DNA from: Penaeus vannamei
Lineage: Eukaryota; Arthropoda; Malacostraca; Decapoda; Penaeidae
Length of the DNA: 15,000 bases
Assembly (NCBI RefSeq): GCF_042767895.1
Contig: NC_091560.1
Span: forward strand, 12,884,421 to 12,899,420
Direction of reading: 5' to 3'
The notes below the pieces were generated by a model. It was not told the DNA's origin. It searched no databases and saw nothing but the letters and a program-made list of their open reading frames with translations. Positions 1 through 7,007 of the stretch are shown here, piece after piece. Made by a program: the position numbers and the translations under genes. Position 1 is the stretch's first letter. Each line of letters starts with the position of its first letter.

Positions 1-880
1 CTCTTTCCGTACATAAAAATGCAAAGAACTCAAACCCGAGGCAATTCTCTTGGTCGAATGACAAGAAATATGAAAAGAAGGGTTGATAGAAATGACAAAG
101 AAAGAGTCATGTCTGATACATATTTAAAATTATCCAATTTGACGAAGGTTTCATAAAATCCTAAAGAAAACAAGCGAAAACCTTTTACCGCAAGCAAAAC
201 TGAATGAAATCAAAAGTAATTTTAGACATGATAATAACAAATATAAGGGAATATCAAATGACATTGAAAAAAAATTGATTAAGCAATTTTCTCTTTAGTT
301 AATTTCATTATCTGTTTTCAGTTTTTCACAATCTAGTGTTAACTTCGCCATTACTCATGTCCGCAAACGTTTTTTATCTGATTTTTAAAATCTTATCATT
401 ATCTTTTTATACTTTGGATCTAACTCACTTTAAAATCTTTTGTCATAGTTCACTCTGCATTAATCTCTAAAATTTATTTTAAACTTTACCCATAAAAAGA
501 AAGGAAATTGATTTGGTTATATTTTCTAAAGTCTAATCATAAGAGAAAAAGCATTAGAAAAACGCTGAAAGAAACATCAAATAAATATAAAGCTTATCTA
601 TGTTCGAAGCTCCCAGGGTTTTAGTGCAAACCTGCCGGGTAATATATAATTCAAACATGAAAAAGTAACAGAAAAAGTCTGTTCTGATTTCTAAACGAAG
701 TAAAGTTAGTTAAATCGACTTACAAGCATCACAAAATCACAAAAAATAAAAACCGAGCGGGAAAACAAAAAAGAAAACAGCAATACTAATGGTAACAGTA
801 ATGACGTTTAAAAATAGTGAAATGATATTGATCGATGAAAATACTGCTGATAGATGATTATGGTGGTGATAATAATGCTA
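1..880. other. AT-rich DNA without a recognisable gene
   Basis: No ORF of convincing length or composition is seen on either strand, and stops are frequent in all frames. The stretch is A/T-rich and mostly non-repetitive. The only local structure noticed is an imperfect hairpin at about 612-639: CAGGGTTT at 614-621 can pair with AAACCTG at 628-634 with one bulged G, and outer CCC can pair with GGG. From about 785 the sequence drifts toward ATG/AAT-like trinucleotides that lead into the next array. It is probably intergenic or intronic; the sequence cannot separate the two. Confidence 0.6.
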
Positions 881-951
<71 letters not shown>

Positions 952-1064
952 AATAATAATAATAATAATGATAATCATGAGGAGGAGGAGGAGGGAGCAA
1001 GAGAAGGAGGATAATAATGATGATGATGATGAGAATGACGATGGTGATTATGATGATGATCAAA
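881..1064 (+). repeat. (ATG)n/(AAT)n trinucleotide microsatellite with degenerate tail
   Basis: An uninterrupted ATG array of about 24 units runs from 881 to 951. It changes directly into about six AAT units (to 969). After a short GAGGAGGAGG interruption near 979-990, the ATG/AAT pattern returns in degenerate form to about 1064. ORFs across it are homopolymer-like (poly-Met, poly-Ile, and poly-His on the opposite strand) and are not genes. The switch from ATG to AAT needs one base change per unit, so the AAT part may derive from the ATG part or the reverse. Confidence 0.95.
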
Positions 1065-1069
1065 ATTTT

Positions 1070-1254
1070 ATTCCAAACCTGTAAACAACGACTTACATAT
1101 CTTCGAAACTAGACAAGAATAAGCGAACCTTCTATCTCCAGACGTCCACATTGCACGGGGGAACTTCCTTGCAACGGCAATGAAATAAACCCACGACGCT
1201 CGGATAACCTGCCCCGAGTCCACGATTTCCGTCCGTGCCTCGCGATCCGCATGT
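1070..1254. other. Short GC-richer unique segment
   Basis: This is non-repetitive sequence of mixed composition between two arrays. One plus-strand frame is free of stops from about 1114 into the following repeat. It reads as a mixed-composition peptide (for example GELPCNGNEINPRRSDNLP) but has no ATG before 1251. It could be a fragment of an exon or of an old dispersed repeat, and I recognise neither. A stop-free run of this length is weak evidence on its own. Confidence 0.35.
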
Positions 1255-1294
1255 TATTTTTTTTTTTATTATTATTATTATTATTTTTTATTTT
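1255..1294 (+). repeat. T-run and (ATT)n tract
   Basis: A run of about 13 T is followed by about six ATT units and another T-rich stretch. It directly precedes the polypurine block, so the boundary at about 1295 is an abrupt change from a nearly pure A/T strand to a purine strand. Confidence 0.9.
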
Positions 1295-1295
1295 T

Positions 1296-1305
1296 GAGGA
1301 GAGGG

Positions 1306-1359
<54 letters not shown>

Positions 1360-1495
1360 AGGGAGAGGGAGAGGGAGAGGGAGAGGGAGAGGGAGAGGGA
1401 GGGGGAGGGGGAGGGGGAGGGGGAGGGGGAGGGAGTGGGAGGGGGAGGGGGGGGGGGAGGGGGAGGGGGAGAGAGAGAGAAAGAGAGAGAGAGAG
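1296..1495 (+). repeat. 200-base polypurine compound array: (GA)n, (GGGAGA)n, (GGGGGA)n, (GA)n
   Basis: The plus strand is almost pure purine. Blocks in order are (GA)n at about 1309-1349, hexamer GGGAGA at about 1349-1400, hexamer GGGGGA at about 1400-1434 with one T interruption in GGGAGTGGGA, a run of about 11 G at about 1447-1457, more GGGGGA, then (GA)n again at about 1469-1495. Each step is one A-to-G change from its neighbour. ORFs here encode only Arg/Glu/Gly repeats and are artefacts. The tract has the sequence properties of triplex (H-DNA) and G-quadruplex formers. Confidence 0.95.
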
Positions 1496-1862
1496 TCGAT
1501 TAACGTGATTGCTATTCCCTGGGGACGAAGCTAATGATGATGATTACGGGTATCATGATGATTACTGCAGTATTGGTAGTATTATCATTACTATATCATC
1601 ACTCTTATCATTACGATCACTACCAGTGTAAATATATATGTCCAGTCTCCTCAACCCTCTTCAATCATTTCGTCTTCTATCCTCTCCTCTCTTCTCTTAA
1701 CCTCTACTCTCCTACTTTCTCATCTCAATATTTCTCCTCTCTCTCTGCCCAATAGAGCTCATGGTAATAAGAATGACAGTAACCATCATCCTCATCCTCA
1801 GTATTATCATTATCATTATTATCATTATCATTCCCATCCTCATCATCTTCCACATGATCATC
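1496..1862. repeat. Degenerate ATC/ATT trinucleotide DNA around a short unique core
   Basis: ATGATGATTA-like sequence from about 1531 passes into ATTATCATTA-like sequence to about 1615. A CT-rich unique core follows to about 1760 (TCTCCTCTC motifs). TATCATTATCATTATTATCA-type repeats then resume at about 1774-1862. Interruptions are frequent, so this is an old decayed microsatellite. ORFs across it are repeat translations. Confidence 0.7.
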
Positions 1863-1896
1863 CGCATCGTCTCCATAGCAAACAAGACAAACAGAA

Positions 1897-1912
1897 ACAC
1901 ACACACACACAC
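1897..1912 (+). repeat. (AC)8 dinucleotide microsatellite
   Basis: Eight perfect AC units lie between an A-rich stretch and an ACCAAACACC stretch. It is short but uninterrupted. Confidence 0.85.
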
Positions 1913-2263
1913 CGACCAAACACCACAACCATCTTTCACCAAACGCGCGCGAACGGATCCAGCCCCGGAGTAAGAAGACGCTCTCCCACAATCCACTTTC
2001 AAGAGCAGTCTTCGCCTCCTTTTCCGCGCTTTCAGGAGGCTCGGCTTCATGAGACTCCGCCCCGGGGGAATCTTCACGCCGTCCGCTCCGTAAGCTTTTG
2101 TCCCAGGTTGCTGTCCGCTGATTTTGTGCAACTTTGTTCATTCGCACGGATATCTGCAGCGAGGGCCCCCTGCCTCGGGTGCGGATGCGGGTAGGAGGGG
2201 GCTTCGGAAGTGGCCGGAACCTTTTCCTGGAAGGTGTGTGTGAATGAGGGGGTTGTGTGAGCT
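1913..2263. other. GC-richer unique segment, no gene recognised
   Basis: This is complex, non-repetitive sequence richer in G+C than the flanks, with scattered CpG. Both minus-strand frames stay open for about 140 codons (1712-2131 and 1725-2147), but they overlap each other and run into the neighbouring repeats at their C-terminal ends, giving poly-acidic or Ile/Met-rich tails. Only the first 60 or so residues of either are of ordinary composition. I see no domain. Open frames in two registers at once suggest few AT-rich stop codons rather than a gene. Confidence 0.4.
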
Positions 2264-2302
<39 letters not shown>

Positions 2303-2311
2303 GCAATAGAA

Positions 2312-2366
<55 letters not shown>
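2264..2366 (+). repeat. (GA)n microsatellite with small interruptions
   Basis: GA units run from 2264 to 2366, broken by a GC step near 2290 and by a short CAATAGAAAGAGAA segment near 2304-2317. The second half, about 2318-2366, is perfect. The Ser/Leu ORF on the opposite strand is a repeat translation. Confidence 0.95.
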
Positions 2367-2369
<3 letters not shown>

Positions 2370-2418
2370 AAGAATGTATGAATGATCATGGAATGAGTGT
2401 ACGTGTGCGTTTGCGTCC

Positions 2419-2440
2419 GTGTGTGTGTGTGTGTGTGTGT
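2419..2440 (+). repeat. (GT)11 microsatellite
   Basis: Eleven perfect GT units are preceded by degenerate GTGTGCGTTTGCGTCC sequence. The array lies 21 bases upstream of the perfect hairpin at 2462-2487. A GT/CA-rich stretch also lies next to the second copy of that hairpin near 12460. Confidence 0.95.
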
Positions 2441-2461
2441 AAGTTTGGGTGCGGGTACTAA

Positions 2462-2487
2462 CAAGGTCTATATAAGTATAGACCTTG
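2462..2487. repeat. Perfect 26-base hairpin, first copy of a recurring palindromic element
   Basis: CAAGGTCTATA (2462-2472) and TATAGACCTTG (2477-2487) are exact reverse complements, 11 bases each, separated by the 4-base loop TAAG. A diverged copy occurs at 12430-12459. The left arm and loop include TATATAAG, which fits the animal TATA-box consensus, so the element could be a core-promoter-like site instead of a mobile or structural one. Its origin is unknown to me. The symmetry is certain; the function is not. Confidence 0.8.
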
Positions 2488-3220
2488 GGTGCTAATACCT
2501 CTTGAGAGATACTACGCAGATGTCGCCTTAGGAGGGAGTCGGAGAGAGAGGAGAAAGGAAGGAGGGGACAGAGGAAGGAAGCCCGCCATCATTCATCGAT
2601 GCCTGGGCCCTGTCTGAGCATCTGCCTAAATATACGAAAGAACATCGACCGCCCTTCTCTCCGCTCGTCAGATATCACTGGCAACTGCAACCGGGAACAT
2701 AATGCATGAAACCAATTCCAAAATGCAGGTTTGTTTTCCATTATGAGCCGTAATTACATGATAGATGCAGCAGCGTTAGAAGAGAACCCTGCCTCGCCAG
2801 TGGAAAAAAAGTATTGATAACATGTAAAGATTTCTGATACTGTCAATAACAAGTGAAAAAAACGAAGCGAAACCAGACGCACGGATCCCTATCATCACAT
2901 GCGCCATAAAACGTAATGCGAAAAAAATGACAAATGAGTATATGTAAAACATGAACATTCGTCACTGATAATGCGAATCGTACAGCCCTATAACGCGGGT
3001 CTTCTTTATTGCTACAGACGTTATTCGTCAAAGTGATATTACTAGCTAAATTATTGGGCAATTCTGACAGTGTGCGTTCTGTGACAGTATACACGTGTAT
3101 ACAAAATGTATATATTATTTTACAGCACTACCGTATTGGTAATTCACGATAATATCCTCTATTTGTAGAGAAAAAAATAGTGGGTCGTTTTAAGACTGCA
3201 CAACCACCAAGAACAGATAT
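2488..3220. other. Unique DNA, no supported gene; contains 16-base palindrome
   Basis: This is mostly non-repetitive, AT-leaning sequence. Minus-strand ORFs of 83 codons (2843-3094) and 60 codons (2776-2958) overlap in different frames, have no recognisable domain and have the Phe/Ile/Leu-rich composition expected of AT-rich DNA. A purine-rich patch lies at about 2530-2580. The nine-base word TAATGCGAA recurs at about 2913 and 2968. I see no splice-bounded exon I would defend. Confidence 0.5.
3087..3102. repeat. Perfect 16-base palindrome centred on CACGTG
   Basis: GTATACACGTGTATAC equals its own reverse complement. The centre is the E-box CACGTG, the site class used by bHLH-type factors, flanked on both sides by ACA/TGT and GTAT/ATAC. 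It could equally be a chance palindrome in AT-rich DNA; the length makes that less likely but does not exclude it. Confidence 0.7.
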
Positions 3221-3858
3221 ATACTAATAACAATAATAACAGTAATGATGACAAAATGGCTGGTAATGTTTACATGATAATCATAATATTAATAACAAAA
3301 TACTAATGATAACAGTAACAATAATAGTAGCAGTAGAAGTAATAGCAATAGTAGTAGAGACAGCAGTAATAGTATTATCATCATTATTATTATAATTATC
3401 ACTATTATTGTTATTATTGTTACTATTACTATCATTACTATTATTATCATTATCATTATTATCATTATCATTATCATTGTCATTATCATTATTATTATTA
3501 TCACTATTATTATTATTATCATTATTTTTATTATTATTATCATCAATATCATTAATATTATTGGTGGTGGCGGTAGCAGCAGCAGCAGATGTATAGTAGT
3601 AATAATAATAACGACAATGACAGTATTATACTGATAAATATCATAATCATTATCAGTATTCCTGTTGTTATCATAATTATTACGATAGCTACTGTTGTTA
3701 TGGTTATTGCTCTTGTTGTTGCTACTATTGTTACCATGATTATCATAATCATAATTTGTATCAATGTAAATGTTATAATTATCTTTGGCATAATGATACT
3801 ACTGCTATTACTACTATCACTACTCTTACTACTAGAACTGTTACAACAATACCAATCT

Positions 3859-3860
3859 AA

Positions 3861-3891
<31 letters not shown>
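3859..3891 (+). repeat. (TAG)11 microsatellite
   Basis: About eleven perfect TAG units (also readable as AGT) immediately precede the first long AAT tract, joined through TAATGATAAT. On the opposite strand it is (CTA)n. Confidence 0.9.
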
Positions 3892-3892
<1 letters not shown>

Positions 3893-3895
3893 ATG

Positions 3896-3972
<77 letters not shown>

Positions 3973-3977
<5 letters not shown>

Positions 3978-4045
3978 TGAAAATGATAATTATGATTACC
4001 GTTATTATCATCATAATAATTATTATTGGTATGTCATTATTGATG

Positions 4046-4077
<32 letters not shown>

Positions 4078-4151
4078 GATGATGATGATGAATGATAATG
4101 ATGATAATAATAAAAACAAAAATGGTAATGGTAACGATAATGACAATAATG

Positions 4152-4212
<61 letters not shown>

Positions 4213-4389
4213 TGATAATGATAATTATGATTACCGTTATTATCATCATAATAATTATCATTGGTATGTCATTATTGATGATGATAATGATAATGATAAT
4301 AATAATATTGATGATGATGATGATGAATGATAATGATGATAATAATAAAAACAAAAATGGTAATGGTAATGATAATGACAATAATGATG

Positions 4390-4442
<53 letters not shown>
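3973..4442 (+). repeat. Two-copy tandem duplication, 235-base period
   Basis: Copy 1 (3973-4207) and copy 2 (4208-4442) are offset by exactly 235 bases. Each has a core of about 178 bases ending in an AAT tract. Checkpoints fix the period: AACAATGA at 3973 and 4208, and TAAAAACAAA at 4111 and 4346. By eye the cores differ at about six substitutions with no net indel: A/T after AACAATGA, T/C before ATTGGTATG, two in the GAT run, C/T in GGTAACG, and A/G near the end. This is a recent segmental duplication inside low-complexity DNA, not convergent slippage, because non-repeat words such as GATTACCG and ATTGGTATGTC are shared. Confidence 0.9.
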
Positions 4443-4480
<38 letters not shown>

Positions 4481-4654
4481 TAATAATAATAACAATAATA
4501 ATAATAGCAATAATAATAATAATAACAATAATCACAATAGCGATGATGATAATAACTACAACAATTATAATACTAACAATAAAAATAATAATGACATTAA
4601 TAATGATAACAGTAATGATTGCAGAAATGCACTGGCTCTTCACCACCAAGCACA

Positions 4655-4860
4655 ATGCTAGACCCCGCGCATGCACTCCTCGCCGCCGCAGCGAGAGCGG
4701 CAGCGCGCCCCTTCCTCCGCCGCGCCAACGGTACCCCTCGAACGTACCCAAAAGCGATGCCGCGCGCCTCGCTCCCCTCTGGACCCACGTGCGCGCCCTG
4801 CTTGGCGGACGCCCGGCCAGCCCTTCTGTCTGGGATATTAAATCGGGAGCGCAAGGCCCG
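4655..4860. promoter_or_regulatory. CpG-dense block, possible CpG island or promoter-proximal segment
   Basis: I count about 29 CpG in roughly 200 bases, far denser than the AT-rich surroundings, with words such as CCGCGCGCC and GTGCGCGCC. Long frames are open on both strands (for example 4619-4951 plus and 4597-4935 minus), as expected where stop codons are rare, and the predicted peptides are Ala/Pro/Arg-rich without a recognised domain. TSS-associated CpG density is familiar from vertebrates. Arthropod genomes do not always show it, so the promoter reading is an inference. Confidence 0.35.
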
Positions 4861-4912
4861 CTCTCTCCCTCTTCTTCTCCCTCCTCTCTCCCTCTTTCCC
4901 CCTCTCTTCGTC
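4859..4912 (+). repeat. Polypyrimidine CT-rich tract
   Basis: A nearly pure pyrimidine run of CTCTCTCCCTCTTC type extends about 50 bases and ends at TCGTCCTAGG. It is a degenerate microsatellite. In a transcript it would look like a splice-acceptor pyrimidine tract, but no coding exon follows it convincingly. Confidence 0.7.
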
Positions 4913-5003
4913 CTAGGAAGAAGACGGAATATCACAGGAGAATCATTTTAATAGGAAGCTCCGGCTCTCCGATATCGACCCGCCACACCGCCCACTGGTG
5001 CGA

Positions 5004-5069
5004 GGGTGGGAGGGCGGGAAGGAAGGAAGCAGGAGGATGGGAGGGCGGGGGGTTGGGGCGGGCTGGGGG
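5004..5069 (+). other. Two strong G-quadruplex-type motifs
   Basis: Positions 5004-5018 read GGGTGGGAGGGCGGG: four G3 runs with single-base loops, the arrangement known to give very stable parallel quadruplexes. A second cluster at 5039-5069 has six G-runs of three or more with loops of one to two bases. They lie about 150 bases after the CpG-dense block. Folding is inferred from sequence only. Confidence 0.7.
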
Positions 5070-5640
5070 TGTGACAGGGGGGCTCATGCAGAGACAAGGC
5101 GGGGATGGTGCGAGGGTGGTCGGTAGGGGGGGGAGGGGGAGGAAGAGAGGAAGGAGGAAGGCTGACGCATGGCACGGATGGTGAGGCGCGTGCGAGGGCG
5201 TGAGTGTGAAAAGTGTGGCAATAACTGTCACGGAGAGAGGAGGAAGAGGATTACGACATACCTCGGGCAAGTATATCAAAGACATCGTAAATTAGGATAA
5301 GATCAAATTCGAGCGATGGTGTGAGAGTAAGGTGACACTGGCAGAGATAATGATACTGATGATGAACACGAGGACGGAGGAAGGTGAGAGGGAGGGGGTG
5401 GGGGGAGGCGGAGGAGAACGGGATGAAGGAGGAGGATGAGGAATATAAAAAGAGTGGATGGAGAAGGAAGCGGGGGAGGGGGGTAGATAGATAAGGAGTC
5501 GGAGGAAAAAGAGGAGGGAAAGCAGGAAGAGGAACAGAAGAACAAGAACAAGACACAAAATCAGAAGTAGGTGGAAAAGAGATGAAGACGATAGTGGTAA
5601 AGTGGAAGAGGATCTAAAGGATGATGAAGATAACAACAAC
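5070..5640 (+). other. Purine-rich degenerate DNA, no gene
   Basis: The plus strand is rich in GGAGGA, GAGGAAG and AGGGGG words with no fixed period seen. Minus-strand ORFs (4932-5285, 5251-5556, 5292-5639) are Pro/Ser/Leu-rich in mutually overlapping frames, the expected reading of a CT-rich strand, so I do not call them. The patch at 5280-5360 is more complex but contains no recognised feature. Confidence 0.6.
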
Positions 5641-6102
5641 TAATGACAAACGCTTAATGACCTGTGACTGATACCTAATGACGATGACTGACGATACCCA
5701 CGCAGTCAAGGGCGCCGATAAGGGAGGCGAGAGGACCAAGGAGGGAGACGCCATGAGGTGATTGCGAGCGGCGAAGGAGGCCGAGATGGCGGAGGAGAGC
5801 GCTTCGGGGATGACTGACTCCGAAGTCATCAAAGGAATCATGAGGGAGGCGGTGATGGTGGAGGGAATAGGAAGGTTGGGATGATGAGGGAATCCTGGAA
5901 ATCCGATATTGATGAAGAGTGAAGAACAGAGAAATCTAGATATTGAGTAAAGAACAACGAGAAACAGTGAAGGAATGATCGTGAGAAAGACGGAATGATG
6001 CAAGTGGATGAGAACGAGCTTGTTGTACAACACTAACCTAATTGCCCTCCAAAGCATGTAATGTAAAATTTTAAAATAAGCGTAGTAAAGTGACAGTAAC
6101 AA
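5614..6102 (-). CDS. Hypothetical ORF, 162 codons, doubtful
   Basis: This is the longest ATG-to-stop frame in the window that is not a microsatellite translation. I do not recognise the protein. Residues 1-60 are hydrophobic and basic, the usual look of AT-rich DNA. Residues from about 70 to 135 (starting near GFPGFPHHPNLPIPST) are Ser/Ala/Pro-rich, and most of their codons end in G or C. A splice-acceptor-like TTTCCAG preceded by a pyrimidine-rich stretch ends at 5895, so only that section could be an exon. Against this reading, the opposite strand over 5678-5890 shows a purine-first codon pattern giving a charged peptide (ADKGGERTKEGDAM), interrupted by one in-frame TGA at 5759-5761. Third positions coincide in the two registers, so codon bias does not choose a strand. 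Either strand could be a decayed exon, or neither. Confidence 0.2.
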   Translation of the reverse strand: MLLSLYYAYFKILHYMLWRAIRLVLYNKLVLIHLHHSVFLTIIPSLFLVVLYSISRFLCSSLFINIGFPGFPHHPNLPIPSTITASLMIPLMTSESVIPEALSSAISASFAARNHLMASPSLVLSPPLSAPLTAWVSSVIVIRYQSQVIKRLSLVVVIFIIL

Positions 6103-6218
6103 AAAAGAGGTAAACAGAGAAGCAAAAACTTAATTAGGTTAATTGTCCCTAAATCAAACGTAACGGATGGTAGGCCTACTTTACCTGTACATCACAATAT
6201 TTCCAGTTTATCGTCCTA

Positions 6219-6233
6219 ATTGGTCATTTGCAT
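6219..6233. promoter_or_regulatory. Inverted CCAAT plus octamer pair
   Basis: ATTGG (6219-6223) is followed two bases later by ATTTGCAT (6226-6233), the POU-factor octamer. The same two site types recur at 6728-6757 in a larger cluster. In isolation this is a short match in AT-rich DNA and could be chance. Confidence 0.3.
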
Positions 6234-6433
6234 TTACGAACCCTTATTAACGGTGATGTTGTTTATGGTATGGTTTTGAGTTGATGCATATGCTCCAGTG
6301 TCGTTCATCACTGTGGCGGATGACAAATATGCAATTGAAAACGACTGGAAACTAGATGTAGGTATGTATTATATGCTTGCTGTTTTCAAGATTTTCAATA
6401 CAATGCTGTTATTGAATTAACTTGGGTGATGTT

Positions 6434-6703
6434 ATGTTATGCGTGAAATGTTCTTCATTTCTTTTCTTGATTTTACTATTCTCTTCCATGCAGTTATCAC
6501 TCCTTACACTATTTAAAGTTTCCTTGCAAGACGTTGTTAGGAAGCGGTATCCGATTTCTGTGACTTTTTCTTACATATCACGTGTTCTCTCTGTTCTTTA
6601 TCACTTAATTGCATTCACAATTATATGCACTACCACTTTCCAATTCGCTTTTTCCTATAAAGATACCGAACTTACAAAAATCAGATATAGTTTCCCGATA
6701 TGA
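6434..6703 (+). CDS. Hypothetical hydrophobic ORF, 89 codons, doubtful
   Basis: The frame is open from 6422, but the first ATG is at 6434, giving 89 residues and a TGA stop at 6701-6703. The N-terminus (MLCVKCSSFLFLILLFSS) resembles a signal or membrane segment and further hydrophobic stretches follow. There is no recognised domain. Composition (Phe, Leu, Ile, Ser, Tyr) is what AT-rich non-coding DNA tends to encode. It ends about 25 bases before the promoter-like octamer at 6728, so if the promoter is real it drives something else. No splice evidence. Confidence 0.12.
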   Translation: MLCVKCSSFLFLILLFSSMQLSLLTLFKVSLQDVVRKRYPISVTFSYISRVLSVLYHLIAFTIICTTTFQFAFSYKDTELTKIRYSFPI

Positions 6704-6727
6704 ATCACAACACTCCTCCCATTACAC

Positions 6728-6798
6728 ATGCAAATCACGTGACTGCGCTCCTATTGGCTGATACGAGCGCGGGAGATTTAAATTTAAGCGCTTATAAA
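6728..6798 (+). promoter_or_regulatory. Promoter-like cluster: octamer, E-box, inverted CCAAT, TATA
   Basis: In order on the plus strand: ATGCAAAT (6728-6735), CACGTG directly abutting it (6736-6741), ATTGG (6753-6757, an inverted CCAAT box), a GC-richer ACGAGCGCGGGAG segment, ATTTAAAT, and TATAAA (6793-6798). Octamer, CCAAT and TATA together is the arrangement known from histone H2A/H2B and some snRNA promoters, but no histone or snRNA sequence follows. From the TATA spacing a start near 6820-6828 would be expected; TCAATT at about 6821 resembles an initiator. The order of sites also permits transcription toward the left. Individual motifs are certain; joint function is inferred. Confidence 0.4.
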
Positions 6799-6811
6799 CA
6801 GACACAGCTCC

Positions 6812-6976
6812 ATGTTTATTTCAATTAATTTTCCATTATCAAAAAGGATCAGTATAGTATTTGCATTGTGTTTAATACTTTTTCTATATGTTTTTATTTT
6901 GTTGTTTATTGGCATACCAGTTTGGATATCATTTAAACGGAATCTTTTCCATACGACTTTCAACATCTGTATTTAA
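6812..6976 (+). CDS. Candidate membrane microprotein, 54 codons
   Basis: ATG at 6812 to TAA at 6974-6976. The peptide has a short polar N-terminus (MFISINFPLSKR), one strongly hydrophobic segment at residues 13-41, and a basic KRN after it, so lysine/arginine pairs bracket a single predicted transmembrane helix. The helix ends in IGIPVW. The GPI-transamidase subunit PIG-S carries a G-[LIV]-P-[LV]-W motif at the end of its first helix, but the following residues here do not match that family, so this is only a resemblance. The ORF begins 14 bases after the TATAAA box, so a transcript starting at the usual distance from that box would lack this ATG. The base before-context (TCC) is a poor Kozak match. 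It could be a first exon, a real small protein, or chance in AT-rich DNA. Confidence 0.22.
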   Translation: MFISINFPLSKRISIVFALCLILFLYVFILLFIGIPVWISFKRNLFHTTFNICI

Positions 6977-7007
6977 AAAAAAACACGAAGAAAAAAACGA
7001 CCCCTAA
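6888..7007 (+). CDS. Alternative small ORF, 39 codons, overlapping frame
   Basis: ATG at 6888 to TAA at 7005-7007, in a different frame from the 54-codon ORF. It has a short hydrophobic start (MFLFCCLLAYQFGYHLNG) and a lysine-rich, charged end (KKKHEEKNDP). Unlike the upstream ATG, this one is downstream of the transcription start expected from the TATAAA at 6793, so it would be the first ATG in such a transcript. The lysine run is from a poly-A stretch. Not recognised; low support. Confidence 0.12.
   Translation: MFLFCCLLAYQFGYHLNGIFSIRLSTSVFKKKHEEKNDP

Larger units (their letters stand above)
3221..4620. repeat. 1.4 kb trinucleotide low-complexity island (ATT/ATC then AAT/GAT)
   Basis: The first part (about 3360-3560) is degenerate ATT/ATC on the plus strand. 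From about 3590 to 3840 it is mixed. From 3859 on it is (TAG)11 followed by AAT/GAT. Perfect AAT tracts lie at 3897-3974 (about 26 units), 4152-4209 (about 19) and 4390-4477 (about 29). All ORFs across the island encode runs of Ile, Asn, Leu or Asp and shift freely between frames, so none is a gene. The long AAT tracts separate two copies of a duplicated core. Because ATT-type sequence at the left is complementary to AAT-type sequence at the right, the island can in principle fold back on itself. Confidence 0.95.

Noticed and set aside
601..640. TGTTCGAAGCTCCC as a tRNA B-box
   Set aside because: No A-box or cloverleaf can be built around it, and the conserved CC spacing is wrong.
3893..4661. 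Long poly-Ile, poly-Asn and poly-Leu ORFs of up to 285 codons
   Set aside because: They are translations of AAT/ATC arrays in all frames, with composition that follows the repeat phase.
4932..5639. Pro/Ser/Leu-rich minus-strand ORFs
   Set aside because: Several overlapping frames are open at once over a CT-rich strand, as expected of low-complexity DNA.
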